From contig CP145410.1 of NCBI GenBank assembly GCA_036867785.1, positions 1,736,001-1,800,000 of the forward strand: a DNA stretch of 64,000 bases, in the 5' to 3' direction. Each line of letters starts with the position of its first letter. The stretch's first letter is position 1. The stretch comes from Plasmodiophora brassicae. Lineage: Eukaryota > Endomyxa: Phytomyxea > Phytomyxea > Plasmodiophorida. A program made the translations under genes and the position numbers. Positions 34,140 to 43,318 of the stretch are shown in pieces. The notes beneath the pieces are model-generated. The model was not told where the DNA came from. It saw only the letters and a list, made by a program, of their open reading frames with translations, and searched no databases.

Positions 34140-35060
34140 TTAGAAGATGAACGGAATGATGCACCACCATTTCTTTGGGGTCTCCTTCGGGAAATGCTGT
34201 TCGTACCAGCGTTTGTTGTCTTGAGCGACGACGCCGAGTTCGATGAGGACAAAGGCAGCGATGCAGGCGGCGTTCACCATGCCCTCGAGGCAACCCAGAT
34301 GGATGACCGTCATGGCGAGGTATATTTCCACTTCGAAGAAGTAGTGCGGGCAGGCTAGGACACGAAACCATGGCGCCCTGGGCAGCTTGTAGGACGCAGA
34401 TTGGCCGGCGCCGCGTAACGATGCCAGCACCGCATGGCACCGATTCTGGTTGTACGACGCGTGCAGGAAAATGACGATGGCGGCAAGATGCCGAGGCTGA
34501 ACCTGGTCTAGCAAACCCGGTACCCAATGCGCTTGACGCTGCGATTGCCCTGCGAGGGAATGGAGATTCGATGCAATAAGCGTCAGGGGCGCAAACGCAT
34601 AGAACAGGAACCCGAGCAGATAGTGTGCCACATGCATACGAGCGGCAGACCGAGAAGCGGATACCCAGGACAGGCATTCGATGAGTCGACGAGCGGCCTG
34701 AATCTGCATTAGAACCAGACACAGAATTGCATCTAAGGGGGCACCGCATTCCGATGCACGTCGCTGGGTTTGCAAAATGAGGGGCCAGGAATTCGGACGA
34801 GCGCTCGTGACTAGAACAATCAGGGAGGCAACCCAGACCGTCGCGAACACGTAGAAGTGTGTGAAGTACCGCTTCGGAACGGTGGCCTTGCGGACTAGAA
34901 CGTCAACGGACCATGACGAAAACGTGTCCTCGTTCGCGCCGAGCGTCTTCCCGTATCGGTACGCTGCCTCGGCGATTCTCGACGGGATGGCGCGCGCCAG
35001 CAGCACGACGGCGGCGGAACCGAGGAAGAACGCTCGTCCGGCGAGGCTGAGGAAGTGCAT
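34140..35060 (-). CDS. SRD5A3: SRD5A3/DFG10-like polyprenol reductase
   Basis: The ATG at 35060 (MHFLSLAGRAFFLGSAAVV) gives about 306 residues with six or more membrane spans and no visible intron. Family features: YGKTLGANE, then VPKRYFTHFYVFATVWVASL; a long central membrane region; and the C-terminal reductase signature WFRVLACPHYFFEVEIYLAM near residues 230-260, ending KKWWCIIPFIF. SRD5A3 reduces polyprenol (by the two-enzyme route, polyprenal) towards dolichol, the carrier for N-glycosylation at the ER. The start is 160 bases from that of SHMT on the other strand. An upstream in-frame TTG is ignored. Confidence 0.85.
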   Translation of the reverse strand: MHFLSLAGRAFFLGSAAVVLLARAIPSRIAEAAYRYGKTLGANEDTFSSWSVDVLVRKATVPKRYFTHFYVFATVWVASLIVLVTSARPNSWPLILQTQRRASECGAPLDAILCLVLMQIQAARRLIECLSWVSASRSAARMHVAHYLLGFLFYAFAPLTLIASNLHSLAGQSQRQAHWVPGLLDQVQPRHLAAIVIFLHASYNQNRCHAVLASLRGAGQSASYKLPRAPWFRVLACPHYFFEVEIYLAMTVIHLGCLEGMVNAACIAAFVLIELGVVAQDNKRWYEQHFPKETPKKWWCIIPFIF

Positions 35061-35221
35061 GGCGCCGCGCACGGGGAAATGGTTAATGCGCGACTTGCGT
35101 CGACAGTAACTCCGCAACTGTAGACAACGACTGTTGAGGACCCGCGTTGGCCGAGTGGACACGGGAAGGACGGGAACCGCTGTCAAGCGCCATTTGAATT
35201 TTGGGGGTGTTGTCGTTGGGG
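35061..35221. promoter_or_regulatory. Compact divergent promoter, SRD5A3 / SHMT
   Basis: Only 161 bases separate the two start codons, so the genes share one promoter region. No clear TATA box is seen. It is a good size standard for promoters in this genome (compare 78 bases between TMEM17 and the ACT-like gene). Confidence 0.5.
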
Positions 35222-36775
35222 ATGGCGCGTGGGGTTGGCGAGTCGGACGCGCGGTCGGTCAGCAATGTCAGCCTGAAGCAGGCGGACCCGGATGTGTATG
35301 CGATCCTGCAGAACGAGAAGCGTCGTCAGTATGAGGGGCTGGAGCTGATCGCGTCCGAGAATTTCACGTCGCAGGCGGTGATGGAGGCGGTCGGGTCGGC
35401 GTTCACGAATAAGTACTCGGAGGGTCTGCCCGGCGCCAGATACTGTGCGACATGATCCGAATTCGCGTCCTATGTGCTTCCTGACAGTGTTGGGTTAGAC
35501 GGCGGCAATGAATTCATTGATCAGCTCGAGACGCTGACGCAGCAGCGCGCCCTGAAGGCGTTCAACCTGAATCCCGAGGAATGGGGCGTGAACGTGCAAT
35601 CGTATTCGGGCTCGACGGCCAACTTTTCGGCGTTCACTGCCCTTCTGGAACCCAACGACCGGTATTGATTTACATCTTGTGTACGCTTTGCTCCCTGACT
35701 TACACGATCTCCTCAGGTTCATGGGCCTCGACCTTCCGTCGGGCGGGCATCTATCGCATGGATTCTACCGTGGGCACCGAAAGATCAACTGCTCCTCGGT
35801 TTACTTCTCGTCGTTGCCGTACAAGGTTGACGCTGCGACTGGCCTGATTGACTACGATGGCGTCGCCGAGCTTGCCGCGCTGTTCGCCCCAAAGCTGATC
35901 GTGGCTGGTGCCAGTGCGTATCCGCGCGAATGGGATTACGGGCGTATGCGCGCCATTGCCGACACGAACAAAGCGCTGCTGCTGACCGACATGGCGCATT
36001 ACAGCGGTCTGGTCGCGGCCGGCGTTGTGGATTCGCCGTTCACCCACTCGCACGTCGTCACGACCACAACGCACAAGAGTCTACGTGGCCCTCGCGCTGC
36101 CCTGATCTTCTTCCGCAAGGACAAAGAGCTGAACCTGGAGCGTCGCATCAACTCGGCCGTCTTCCCCGGATGCCAGGGCGGTCCTCACAACCACGCCATT
36201 GCAGGCGTCTGCGTCCAGCTCGCGGAGGTGGCGACCCCCGGTTTCAAGACGTACGCCATGCAGGTCGTCAAGAACGCCCGAAGCCTGGCAGCGATGCTCA
36301 TCAAGTACGGGTACACGATCGTGACGGGCGGCACCGACAACCACCTGCTTCTCTGGGATGTCCGCCCGTTGGGCCTGACTGGCAACAAAGTCGAGCTTCT
36401 CTGCGACAAGATCGGGATCACGCTGAACAAGAACAGGTGTAGTAGAGCGTCTCTTACCGTGTTGCGCTGACGTCTGACAACATCTACAGCGTGTTTGGCG
36501 ATGCGTCGGCGATGTCTCCAGGTGGTGTCCGCATAGGAACGCCGGCGCTGACGTCCCGTGGCATGGTCGAGTCTGACTTTGACAAGATTGCCAGCTTCCT
36601 CGACCGTGCCGTCAAACTGTGCCTGGAGATCCAGGCAGACGCCGGTACCAAGGCACTGGCAGACTTCAAAGCCGGCATCGAGAAGAACCGCAAGGTCATC
36701 GACGCGATGCACGATGAAGTCAAGGCCTTCGCGCGCTCCTTCCCCATGAAGGGTTTCAGCACCGATGACCTTTAG
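35222..36775 (+). CDS. SHMT: Serine hydroxymethyltransferase
   Basis: The ATG at 35222 ([12 protein letters not shown]) is followed by [32 protein letters not shown] and GLPGARY. Three introns were resolved: one joins RY to [11 protein letters not shown] (about 35444-35501), one joins NDR to [16 protein letters not shown] (about 35662-35717), and one joins LNKN to [17 protein letters not shown] (about 36436-36489). The pyridoxal-phosphate lysine lies in [14 protein letters not shown]. The enzyme interconverts serine and glycine while loading one-carbon units onto tetrahydrofolate. There is no clear mitochondrial presequence, so it is probably cytosolic. All key motifs are intact. Confidence 0.95.
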
Positions 36776-36877
36776 GCCGCGCACCATCAGTGGCACATCT
36801 TTCGATACACATGATATCCTCAGGTAGACGGAGGCGCTCGTTCTACAGAATGGCGTGTCTGAACAATGTAGACTGTT

Positions 36878-39800
36878 TTACTCTGCCGTTGCTGCCGCCG
36901 CCTTTGCGGCTTTCCTCGACTTCTTACTGAGCTCTGGTTCCCGATAGATGGTCTGCCCTTTGGCCAGACGGTCACACACGATCTTCATGTGCTTCCTGAG
37001 TCGTTTCGTGTCGCCAGGGATGGTCATCTCGCTGGACAGCTGGGTCCCCGACTTCTTATCGTCTTTCGCCAGCGTCGTCATGAGGAGATAGGCCAGCGAT
37101 GCGTCCAACCTCTCCTCCCATCCCTGATCCATGCCGTCGTCGACCCGACTTGTCAGGTACGCTTGCAGGCTGGTCGCATTGTTCTCATCCATCCCATACG
37201 CGGAGCTGATCAGGGCGCACAGCAACGACATGACGCTGCCAATATCGTTCGCCAGGCGATCGACATCACCCTGCAGCGCCCTTGTCGCATCACCACGCTC
37301 CAACATGCTCTGCAACGACTCGCGCAGCAACAGGTCTAAGTTGGCCAACGGCGCTGGTGTCGTATCCTTGAACCGGGCCAGCAACCGCTTCTGGATGGCG
37401 CGAATCTGCTTCGACAGGTTCTCCATCACCTGTGCGTTCACCCGAATATCAAGCCGGCCTTGAAGATGCCGATCGACGACATTCCACAGGTCGTCGACCG
37501 GTAGCGGCCCATCACAAGTCAGGCGAAGCGGACCCGCCGACGCTGATGCCGATTGCTTCCAGAATCGAGTCAGTTACGAGAGCCACTTGGGGGAAAGATT
37601 CCAGACCTGGACTTCACCGGCCTGGTTCCAGTACGTGTTCAACCTCGATATCAACTCCAGCGTCAGCAGATTCAGCCCAGCGAGTTCACTGGACTGCACG
37701 CGATACCGTCCTGAACTTCGTGCTGAGCAACCGCTGTCGACGTTTGGGCAACCGCGTCCCGACCTGCGTTCTTCGACAAGACGATGCTGCAGTCGAGGCC
37801 TCGGCAGTGGTACTTCACCGACAGAATGTTCGGGACCTCGCCCTGATGCACGCCCGGGAACAGGTCACGAAGCGACGACGGCGCCGGACGATTCGTGTCG
37901 ATCGTCACCTGGTCAAACGCGTTCTCTGAATACGCGTTCTGCGTGCGGCGACGAGCAACGTACGAAGAACTGTGTGCTCCGAACCGGTGCCACGACGTTG
38001 CCGATCATCGCGAATGGTAACGGGACCGTGACGGTGGAGACCCTGGGCTGATCATCGACGGTCAGGAACGACGCCATGACCTGCACCCGTCGATTCAGCA
38101 GACGATGTCCGTCACGTCACATTCGTCATACCCGAACGGCTGCGTTGGGCGGTAGCCGCGATCGACTGGCGTAGATGCGAATCGGGACAACGGACGATGA
38201 TCCGCCAGTCGGTGCTGACGGTTCTGTTAGTACGCCCACTGGGTGGTGATACGGTCGTTCCGGTACCGAAATTGTGGATCACGAAGATGTTCCGTTCGGC
38301 GATGAATCCAGGACCGGCGTCAACGGCGATCTGCAACGTCCGAATCGGGTAGCTGCCTTGGTAGGCGATCTTCAGCTCCAGCGTGCACGAAATGGGGACC
38401 CCTTGCCCATCCACCGCAATGTCACTCGAGGCGCCAGGCGGTGCCACCGCCGACCGATGCACGTCGCAGTGGCGTGGCGGGTCGCACGACAATTTCACGT
38501 GATCGGTTGGGTCCATCGCCAGCTGGCCTGAACAAGACCAACGTCAGCCGGTCGACGAACAAACCAGACGAGGGCGCGCCTCAACTGATCTGAGCATGAC
38601 GAATGAACTTTTGCAGGGAACGATACTCGGCGGCGATGGCGGCGTAGTCGACGTCCTTGCCTTCGGTCACCGGCTTCGACGTTGCCGGCGGGTCCTGTGC
38701 GACAAACGCTTAGTCGTGAGTCGTCTGGCGGGTGCCACTGCTGTCGGGGTACTGTGCCCAGGTAGCAGATCTGGATTTCGCCGCTCTGGAACAGGACGAC
38801 GATGAGGCCGGAAATGCCCGCGAACGTCGCAACCGCGACGGCGATGGGGACGTCCTTCGTCTTGGCCGCCCAGATCAGCTCCGACCCACGGAACACGCTC
38901 AGCGACTTCGCGTGCGTCCCGATGATCAGGTTGTGCTTCGACCCAACTTCCCAACACGCGTCAGCCTCCTGGATGGCAGGACCCTCGCCAGACGTACATG
39001 TTGCAGCGCCGTTGCTGGTCGGGTACGTGCACGCGCATGATGGGTTGGCGTCGAGGATCTTCTGCAGCGCCAGTTGCCCCTGGGGTTTCAGCGCGAACAG
39101 CGAGCGCTCGCCAAGGACGACGATGTCGGACTGGGATGCGGCGATCGATTCAGTGAAGCGCGCGGTGAGGATCTGGACGGCGTGCTGGCCCAGGTTCATC
39201 GACCAGCTCTTCTGCAACGCTCTCGGCCCCGGTCCCGCCATGGCGGCGCCGCTCGATGACCCCAACGCTTGGTACCTGCGTTATCGTTACGGTTTGCAGA
39301 AGCGGGCGCCCGACCGGGGATGGCGTACGTGTAGCACTGGCACTCCATCTGCGAGTCGACGCAGATGAACGAGTCGGTCCTGGAGACGTACGCGAGTGGG
39401 CCCGGGATCAGAATATCGGGGATCGTGCACACGAACGCGACCGCATCCTGCTGGAACATGGACCAGCGCCCGTCCATCGACTGAACGCAGATCGAATCTT
39501 TATCTGTTCGATGGTGAACCAGGCCGGTCCGCAGGGCGCCCACCGCGAGGCATACCGTATCCACCAAACTGGCCAAACACGAGGCTGTGTGCAGGAGCCT
39601 CCAGCTGATGCTCGTACTGGATGACAAAGTCAAAGTACCGGGCATTGGCGCCCATCCCCCCAACCGGGGTCAGCTCATACACGGCCAGACTTCGCGGGTG
39701 CAACAGACAGACGCCGATGTCGTTCTTGTTGCTGCAGAGGGAACTCAGCAGGAGGGAGCGATACAACGCGACCGCATTGCGCGTTACGCGAGGAACCGGC

Positions 39801-40056
39801 CGCATTCGACCTGAAGAACGGGTTTGCCGATATTCTTCTCGACGATGAGGTCCTCGATTCGATATTCGCGCTGGCTGGGGAAGTACACGCGAACGACGCC
39901 GTCGAATCCGCCGACGATGATCTTGTCGGCCGGGGGCACCTGGTTGTCGACGTTGCCGACACAGAGCGCGCGACGCCCGCATCGGAGGGTTGCATCCGGG
40001 TCGGCACCGTTGTCGACAGGCGCTGACCACCATTCGCGCGCCTGGAATAATGACAT
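36878..40056 (-). CDS. BBS9: BBS9 (PTHB1), BBSome subunit
   Basis: The ATG at 40056 opens MSLFQAREWWSAPV, as in animal BBS9. The N-terminal beta-propeller is spread over several exons: ADKIIVGGFDGVVRVY, then PVLQVECGRF; ICVQSMDGRWSMFQQDAVAF, then LIPGPLAYVSRTDSF; SDIVVLGERSLFALKPQGQL; and IPVA-type IAVAVATFAGISGLIVVLFQ. Next comes the GAE-like domain (about 38112-38516). The C-terminal helical domain is the last exon (36878-37441): IRAIQKRLLARFKDTTPAPL, then LDLLL, GWEERLDASLAYLL and TKRLRKHMKIVCDRLAKG. The BBSome carries membrane proteins in and out of cilia. A partial copy of one BBS9 exon lies at 41385-41545. Confidence 0.92.
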
Positions 40057-40445
40057 CACTCGCCCCGGCGAGATTCTGATGACCGATCTGTCGATCACCC
40101 GTCTCTGTAACGATTCGATGTGGCCGCAGAGCGGCGCGGCCTATCGTCCCCAGCCGCATAAGAAGCGTCTGTAGCGTTCCTGGCAATTAATGCCCAGATG
40201 CCCGCTCGGGGCTTGCCGCCATCGAGTGTAGTTGGTGACGTGTCCCGCTATTAATAGGTACGGACTGCTGGCGTGTCCCGCACATAAGTAAAAGGGCTGC
40301 CCGCTGCTGGCGTGTCTCGCTATTAATAGTCTGACGCCACCCGATCGGGCAAAGTTGCTGCGGGCTGCGGCCTGCTGCGGCCATGCCAAGGCCCAGACCG
40401 ATATCGAACCTGCAGTACGAACATCGAGGAGGCTCCTGATCCGAC

Positions 40446-41128
40446 ATGTCCTACTACCCGCATGCGACGCGCACAGTGCTAGTGCTGCTCGTGATCCTGG
40501 CCCTTGTCACCGGACACTGCCATGCTGTGTGGCTTCATGTGGGCAACGACTTTGCTCAAGGTTTTAATGTTCCCGGCGATCGTGCCGCCAGGCACTGCTA
40601 TGCTCTTCACGGTCACGCCCGTGTTGATCCCGCACGCGGCCAATTTGTCTGGCATTATCCCGTCTCGCACCGGGTCAGTTTCGCAATTCAGGAGTTGGAA
40701 ATGCTCGTGGGCTTCATGGACACTGTCGACGAGGTATTGCATTACCTGTCTTTGACAGATATAATTTACTTAAGTTGTGAGCGCGCCCCCAGAATGACGT
40801 CGAGAGTGCCGGCATGTGGGCGGTGGAATCGCTGCGCCCGGACGAGCCTGGCCAGATTCACCAGCTCCTGGCGGCCGCCAAAGATCTGAAGATGTATGCG
40901 CTCATCGTTGCAATCGGAATATATGTACCGCTGCCGGCGACGGGGCAACCTGTCCTATCACTCGGTCGCGGTATCGTTGATAGTCGGCACGTCGGACCGA
41001 CACTGGAGACAATTACAGACAACTGGATCCAGCTACCATTAACATCACGTCGCGCGGTCACTTGTACGTGGTCTGGTATCGATGATGTCGTATCCCGTTG
41101 GCAGCAGGCAAGCGACGCCAGCGCATGA
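40446..41128 (+). CDS. Secreted SKP1/Elongin-C-like (BTB-fold) protein, copy A
   Basis: The ATG at 40446 opens a strong signal peptide (TVLVLLVILALVTGHCHA) followed directly by VWLHVGNDFAQGFNVPGD. That corresponds to the SKP1 start KLxxxDG..F.V, but here the acidic residues are poorly kept. The first exon ends near 40770 after LEMLVGFMDTVDEVLHYL. A second exon (about 40810-41128) has IHQLLAAAKDLKMYALI, the helix pair that in SKP1 and Elongin C reads LLxAAxxLxxxxL. The rest, to SRWQQASDASA, is unlike known proteins. The SKP1 core is an intracellular ubiquitin-ligase subunit, so its position behind a signal peptide is odd. It is less conserved than copy B. Exon junctions are not proven. Confidence 0.5.
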
Positions 41129-41384
41129 CCGAAGTGTCGGCCTGATTGACCCGATACCTGATCTTTCGCGCGCAGTTCCCACGATTTTGAATACAGCACG
41201 ATCAACAAGGCTTCCCGTGCAGAACGCAGCAGCCATCCGCGTCTGTGATGGACTGCCGGTCTTGAGATTGCTCGTCAAGCTCAGAGCGGACGTCGCGATC
41301 CTACAGACGACGTCAGTTCCAGCCTGTTTATGCGGCTCCTTGATGGGCGGCGCCAACGATGACAGTCACAAGGCATGGAGACCT

Positions 41385-41545
41385 TTTCGCATTCGACCTG
41401 AAGAACGGGGGTGCCGATATCCTTCTCGTCGAGGTCCTCGTTTCTAGATTCGCGCTGGCTGGGCAAATATACGCGAACGACGCCGTCGAATCCGCCGACG
41501 ATGATCTTGTCGGCCGGGGGCATCTGGCTGTCGACGAGGACCCTC
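41385..41545 (-). pseudogene. Duplicated fragment of a BBS9 exon
   Basis: Read leftward the fragment gives ADKIIVGGFDGVVRVYLPSQ, then IGTPVLQVECE. It is a copy of BBS9 at about 39795-39950, with a few substitutions and a 3-base deletion. It lies between the two SKP1-like genes. It has no start, no neighbouring BBS9 exons and no plausible continuation, so it is a dispersed scrap. It shows that DNA from the BBS9 5' end was copied into this repeat unit. Confidence 0.85.
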
Positions 41546-41741
41546 AAACTCCTGTGGCCTGCTGTCGTGTCCCGCTAATAATAATAACCTGGGGCGTAGT
41601 GCGTGGTACCACGGTAGGTACGCCGTACGCGGCGCTGAAGGCCGCACCACAGCCCACATGTTTGCTGCGGCCTGCGGCCATGCCAGGGCCAAACCGATAT
41701 CGAACCTGCAGTACGAACATCGAGGAAGTTCCTGATCGCAA

Positions 41742-42403
41742 ATGTCCATCTACCTGCATGCCTGCGCCCGTATCAAGCCTACGACGTGCCCAACTGCAGT
41801 GCTGCTCGTGATCCTGGCCCTTGTCACCGGACATGGCCATGCTGTGAAGCTTATAGCCAACGACGGTGGTGAAATTGTGGTTGATGGCCGCATCGCCGCC
41901 ATACACTGCCGAGCACTTTGGGGTACGAACGCTATTGATGAGCGGCGTGTCGTGGTTCGTCGATACCCCGCTGAGCGCCACGTCGACTTGGCGTACGATG
42001 AATTGGTTCTACTGGTGGACTTCATGACCAATTACGGTAAGATATTTCGGTACCTGTAATTGACAGACGCCGCATACGTGAGTTGCTTGTGACCACAGTC
42101 CAATACGTCAATGATGCCTGCCGCTGGGCCGAGAGGCAGCTGCGCCCACGATCGAACGAATCTGTCCTGATTTACCGGCTCCTGTCGGCCGCATGGCACC
42201 TGCAGATGTATACGCTCATCGTTGGAATCGGAATATCTGTGCCCCTGCCAAGGACGGGACCGCCGCCGAGGACGGGACAACCTGTCCTGCCACAACTCGA
42301 TGTCTTTGTGGCTCTGAGGGCCGACCCAACTCTGGAGAGAGTAACCCAAGCGTTTACAGTCCACGACGACAATCTGCAGCAAAGCACCGAGCCTTTCCTG
42401 TAA
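41742..42403 (+). CDS. Secreted SKP1/Elongin-C-like (BTB-fold) protein, copy B
   Basis: The ATG at 41742 gives a short N-terminus and a hydrophobic core (AVLLVILALVTGHGHA) with a likely cut after the AxA-like HA. The very next residues are VKLIANDGGEIVVDGRIAA, the canonical start of SKP1 and Elongin C (xKLxSxDGxxFxVDxxxA). The BTB fold continues to ELVLLVDFMTNYGKIFRYL. After an intron near 42057-42100 come VLIYRLLSAAWHLQMYTLI, then a proline-rich strand and a C-terminal stretch ending STEPFL. If the signal peptide works, this is a SKP1-type protein sent into the secretory pathway, which is not how host SKP1 works. A role in a host or a vacuole is inference. It is the better preserved of the pair. 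Confidence 0.6.
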
Positions 42404-42431
42404 CTCCCTGCGCCGCACGCTTGTACACATC

Positions 42432-42770
42432 GTGTCATCTCACAGCGTCTGCAGGTGCCATGTGTGCCGCCAGACGTACGACAGGAATGGCGAGTTGCAC
42501 TTCCGACGGATGAAGGCTTGTCGTCACATCTTCCACCGCCAAACTTGTGTTCCCGATGCAAAGTTGACGGACAGTAACAAATGTCCAGTAGAATGTTGCT
42601 ATCAAGTGGTCCGTATACCGCCCGCCGACGTACTCGACCTACCCACGTTGGGCTATGGCATACTCTTCATTCTGCCGTCTGTCGACATCGTTGATGTTGT
42701 ACGCAGCTGGCAGGAGGTGGCGGACTGGTCGCAGACGCGCAGCAGACGACGCCCACTTCGAAGTCGGTGA
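42432..42770 (+). CDS. RING-H2-like cysteine/histidine segment, partial
   Basis: The open plus-strand frame has a RING-H2-like spacing: CHVCRQTYDRNGELHFRRMK, then ACRHIFHRQTC and KCPVECC. It has the C-x2-C start and the C-x-H-x2-H-x3-C middle, but the last pair is C-x3-C in place of C-x2-C, so zinc binding may be weak. There is no ATG in a good place. It may be a 3' exon of copy B (29 bases upstream) or a separate remnant. Helical residues SVDIVDVVRSWQEVADWS resemble the end of copy A (SGIDDVVSRWQQASDAS), which places it in the duplicated unit. Confidence 0.4.
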   Translation: MSSHSVCRCHVCRQTYDRNGELHFRRMKACRHIFHRQTCVPDAKLTDSNKCPVECCYQVVRIPPADVLDLPTLGYGILFILPSVDIVDVVRSWQEVADWSQTRSRRRPLRSR

Positions 42771-43318
42771 TGGATGCCCCCCGTGGCCTGATTGCCCGAT
42801 ATTGTACTTCTTCCCAGTTCTCGCGGTTCTGAATACAACACCATCGACCGACGTTTACCTGTCAACGACGGCTACACCGTCGAGGTCATGATCATGTTGC
42901 TGCGGAATGCTCTGACCACGTCGATCTACTGAGCACGAAACCATATGGGAAGTCGCCGATCTGCATGTGGCCGCCTGGCAACGACACCTACGACCGGTAT
43001 CATCCGTCATCACGTTCAGGTTGCTGGATGCCCCGGGCATCGATGTCAGGGAGACGATGTCCTCGGTTTCGTAGTACTCGGACGCGGAATCCCACATCGT
43101 ACGACGCTTTTGTCATCGTTTGATGGCGTGCTGCTTAGCTTGGAAACGGCCAAAGTGGCCACGTAGGAACGTGCGACACCGGCAGGGAGCATAGTAATCG
43201 TCGCCGGCTGTGCTCGGTGACCTGAGGACCGATGCGACACCGGTGATCTGTTCGCCAGGTCTTCCCGTCGCCGAACGCCAGATGACCAGTATGCACCCAC
43301 GACATTCATTAAAGTTGA
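42771..43318. other. Region without a recognised gene
   Basis: This is the tail of the duplicated unit and spacer before the convergent gene at 43319. Frames on both strands are short (for example 43046-43309 minus) and domain-free. Nothing could be assigned. Confidence 0.4.

Larger units (their letters stand above)
40150..42900. repeat. Tandem duplication of a unit of about 1.3 kb
   Basis: The segment from about 40330 matches the segment from about 41650, starting with gctgcggcctgc, then gatatcgaacctgcagtacgaa and gctgctcgtgatcctggccct. Each copy holds a secreted SKP1-like gene and a shared downstream region (SHDFEYSTIN in the first, SRGSEYNTID in the second). The copies have diverged considerably, and only the second has the RING-like segment. 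Confidence 0.7.
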
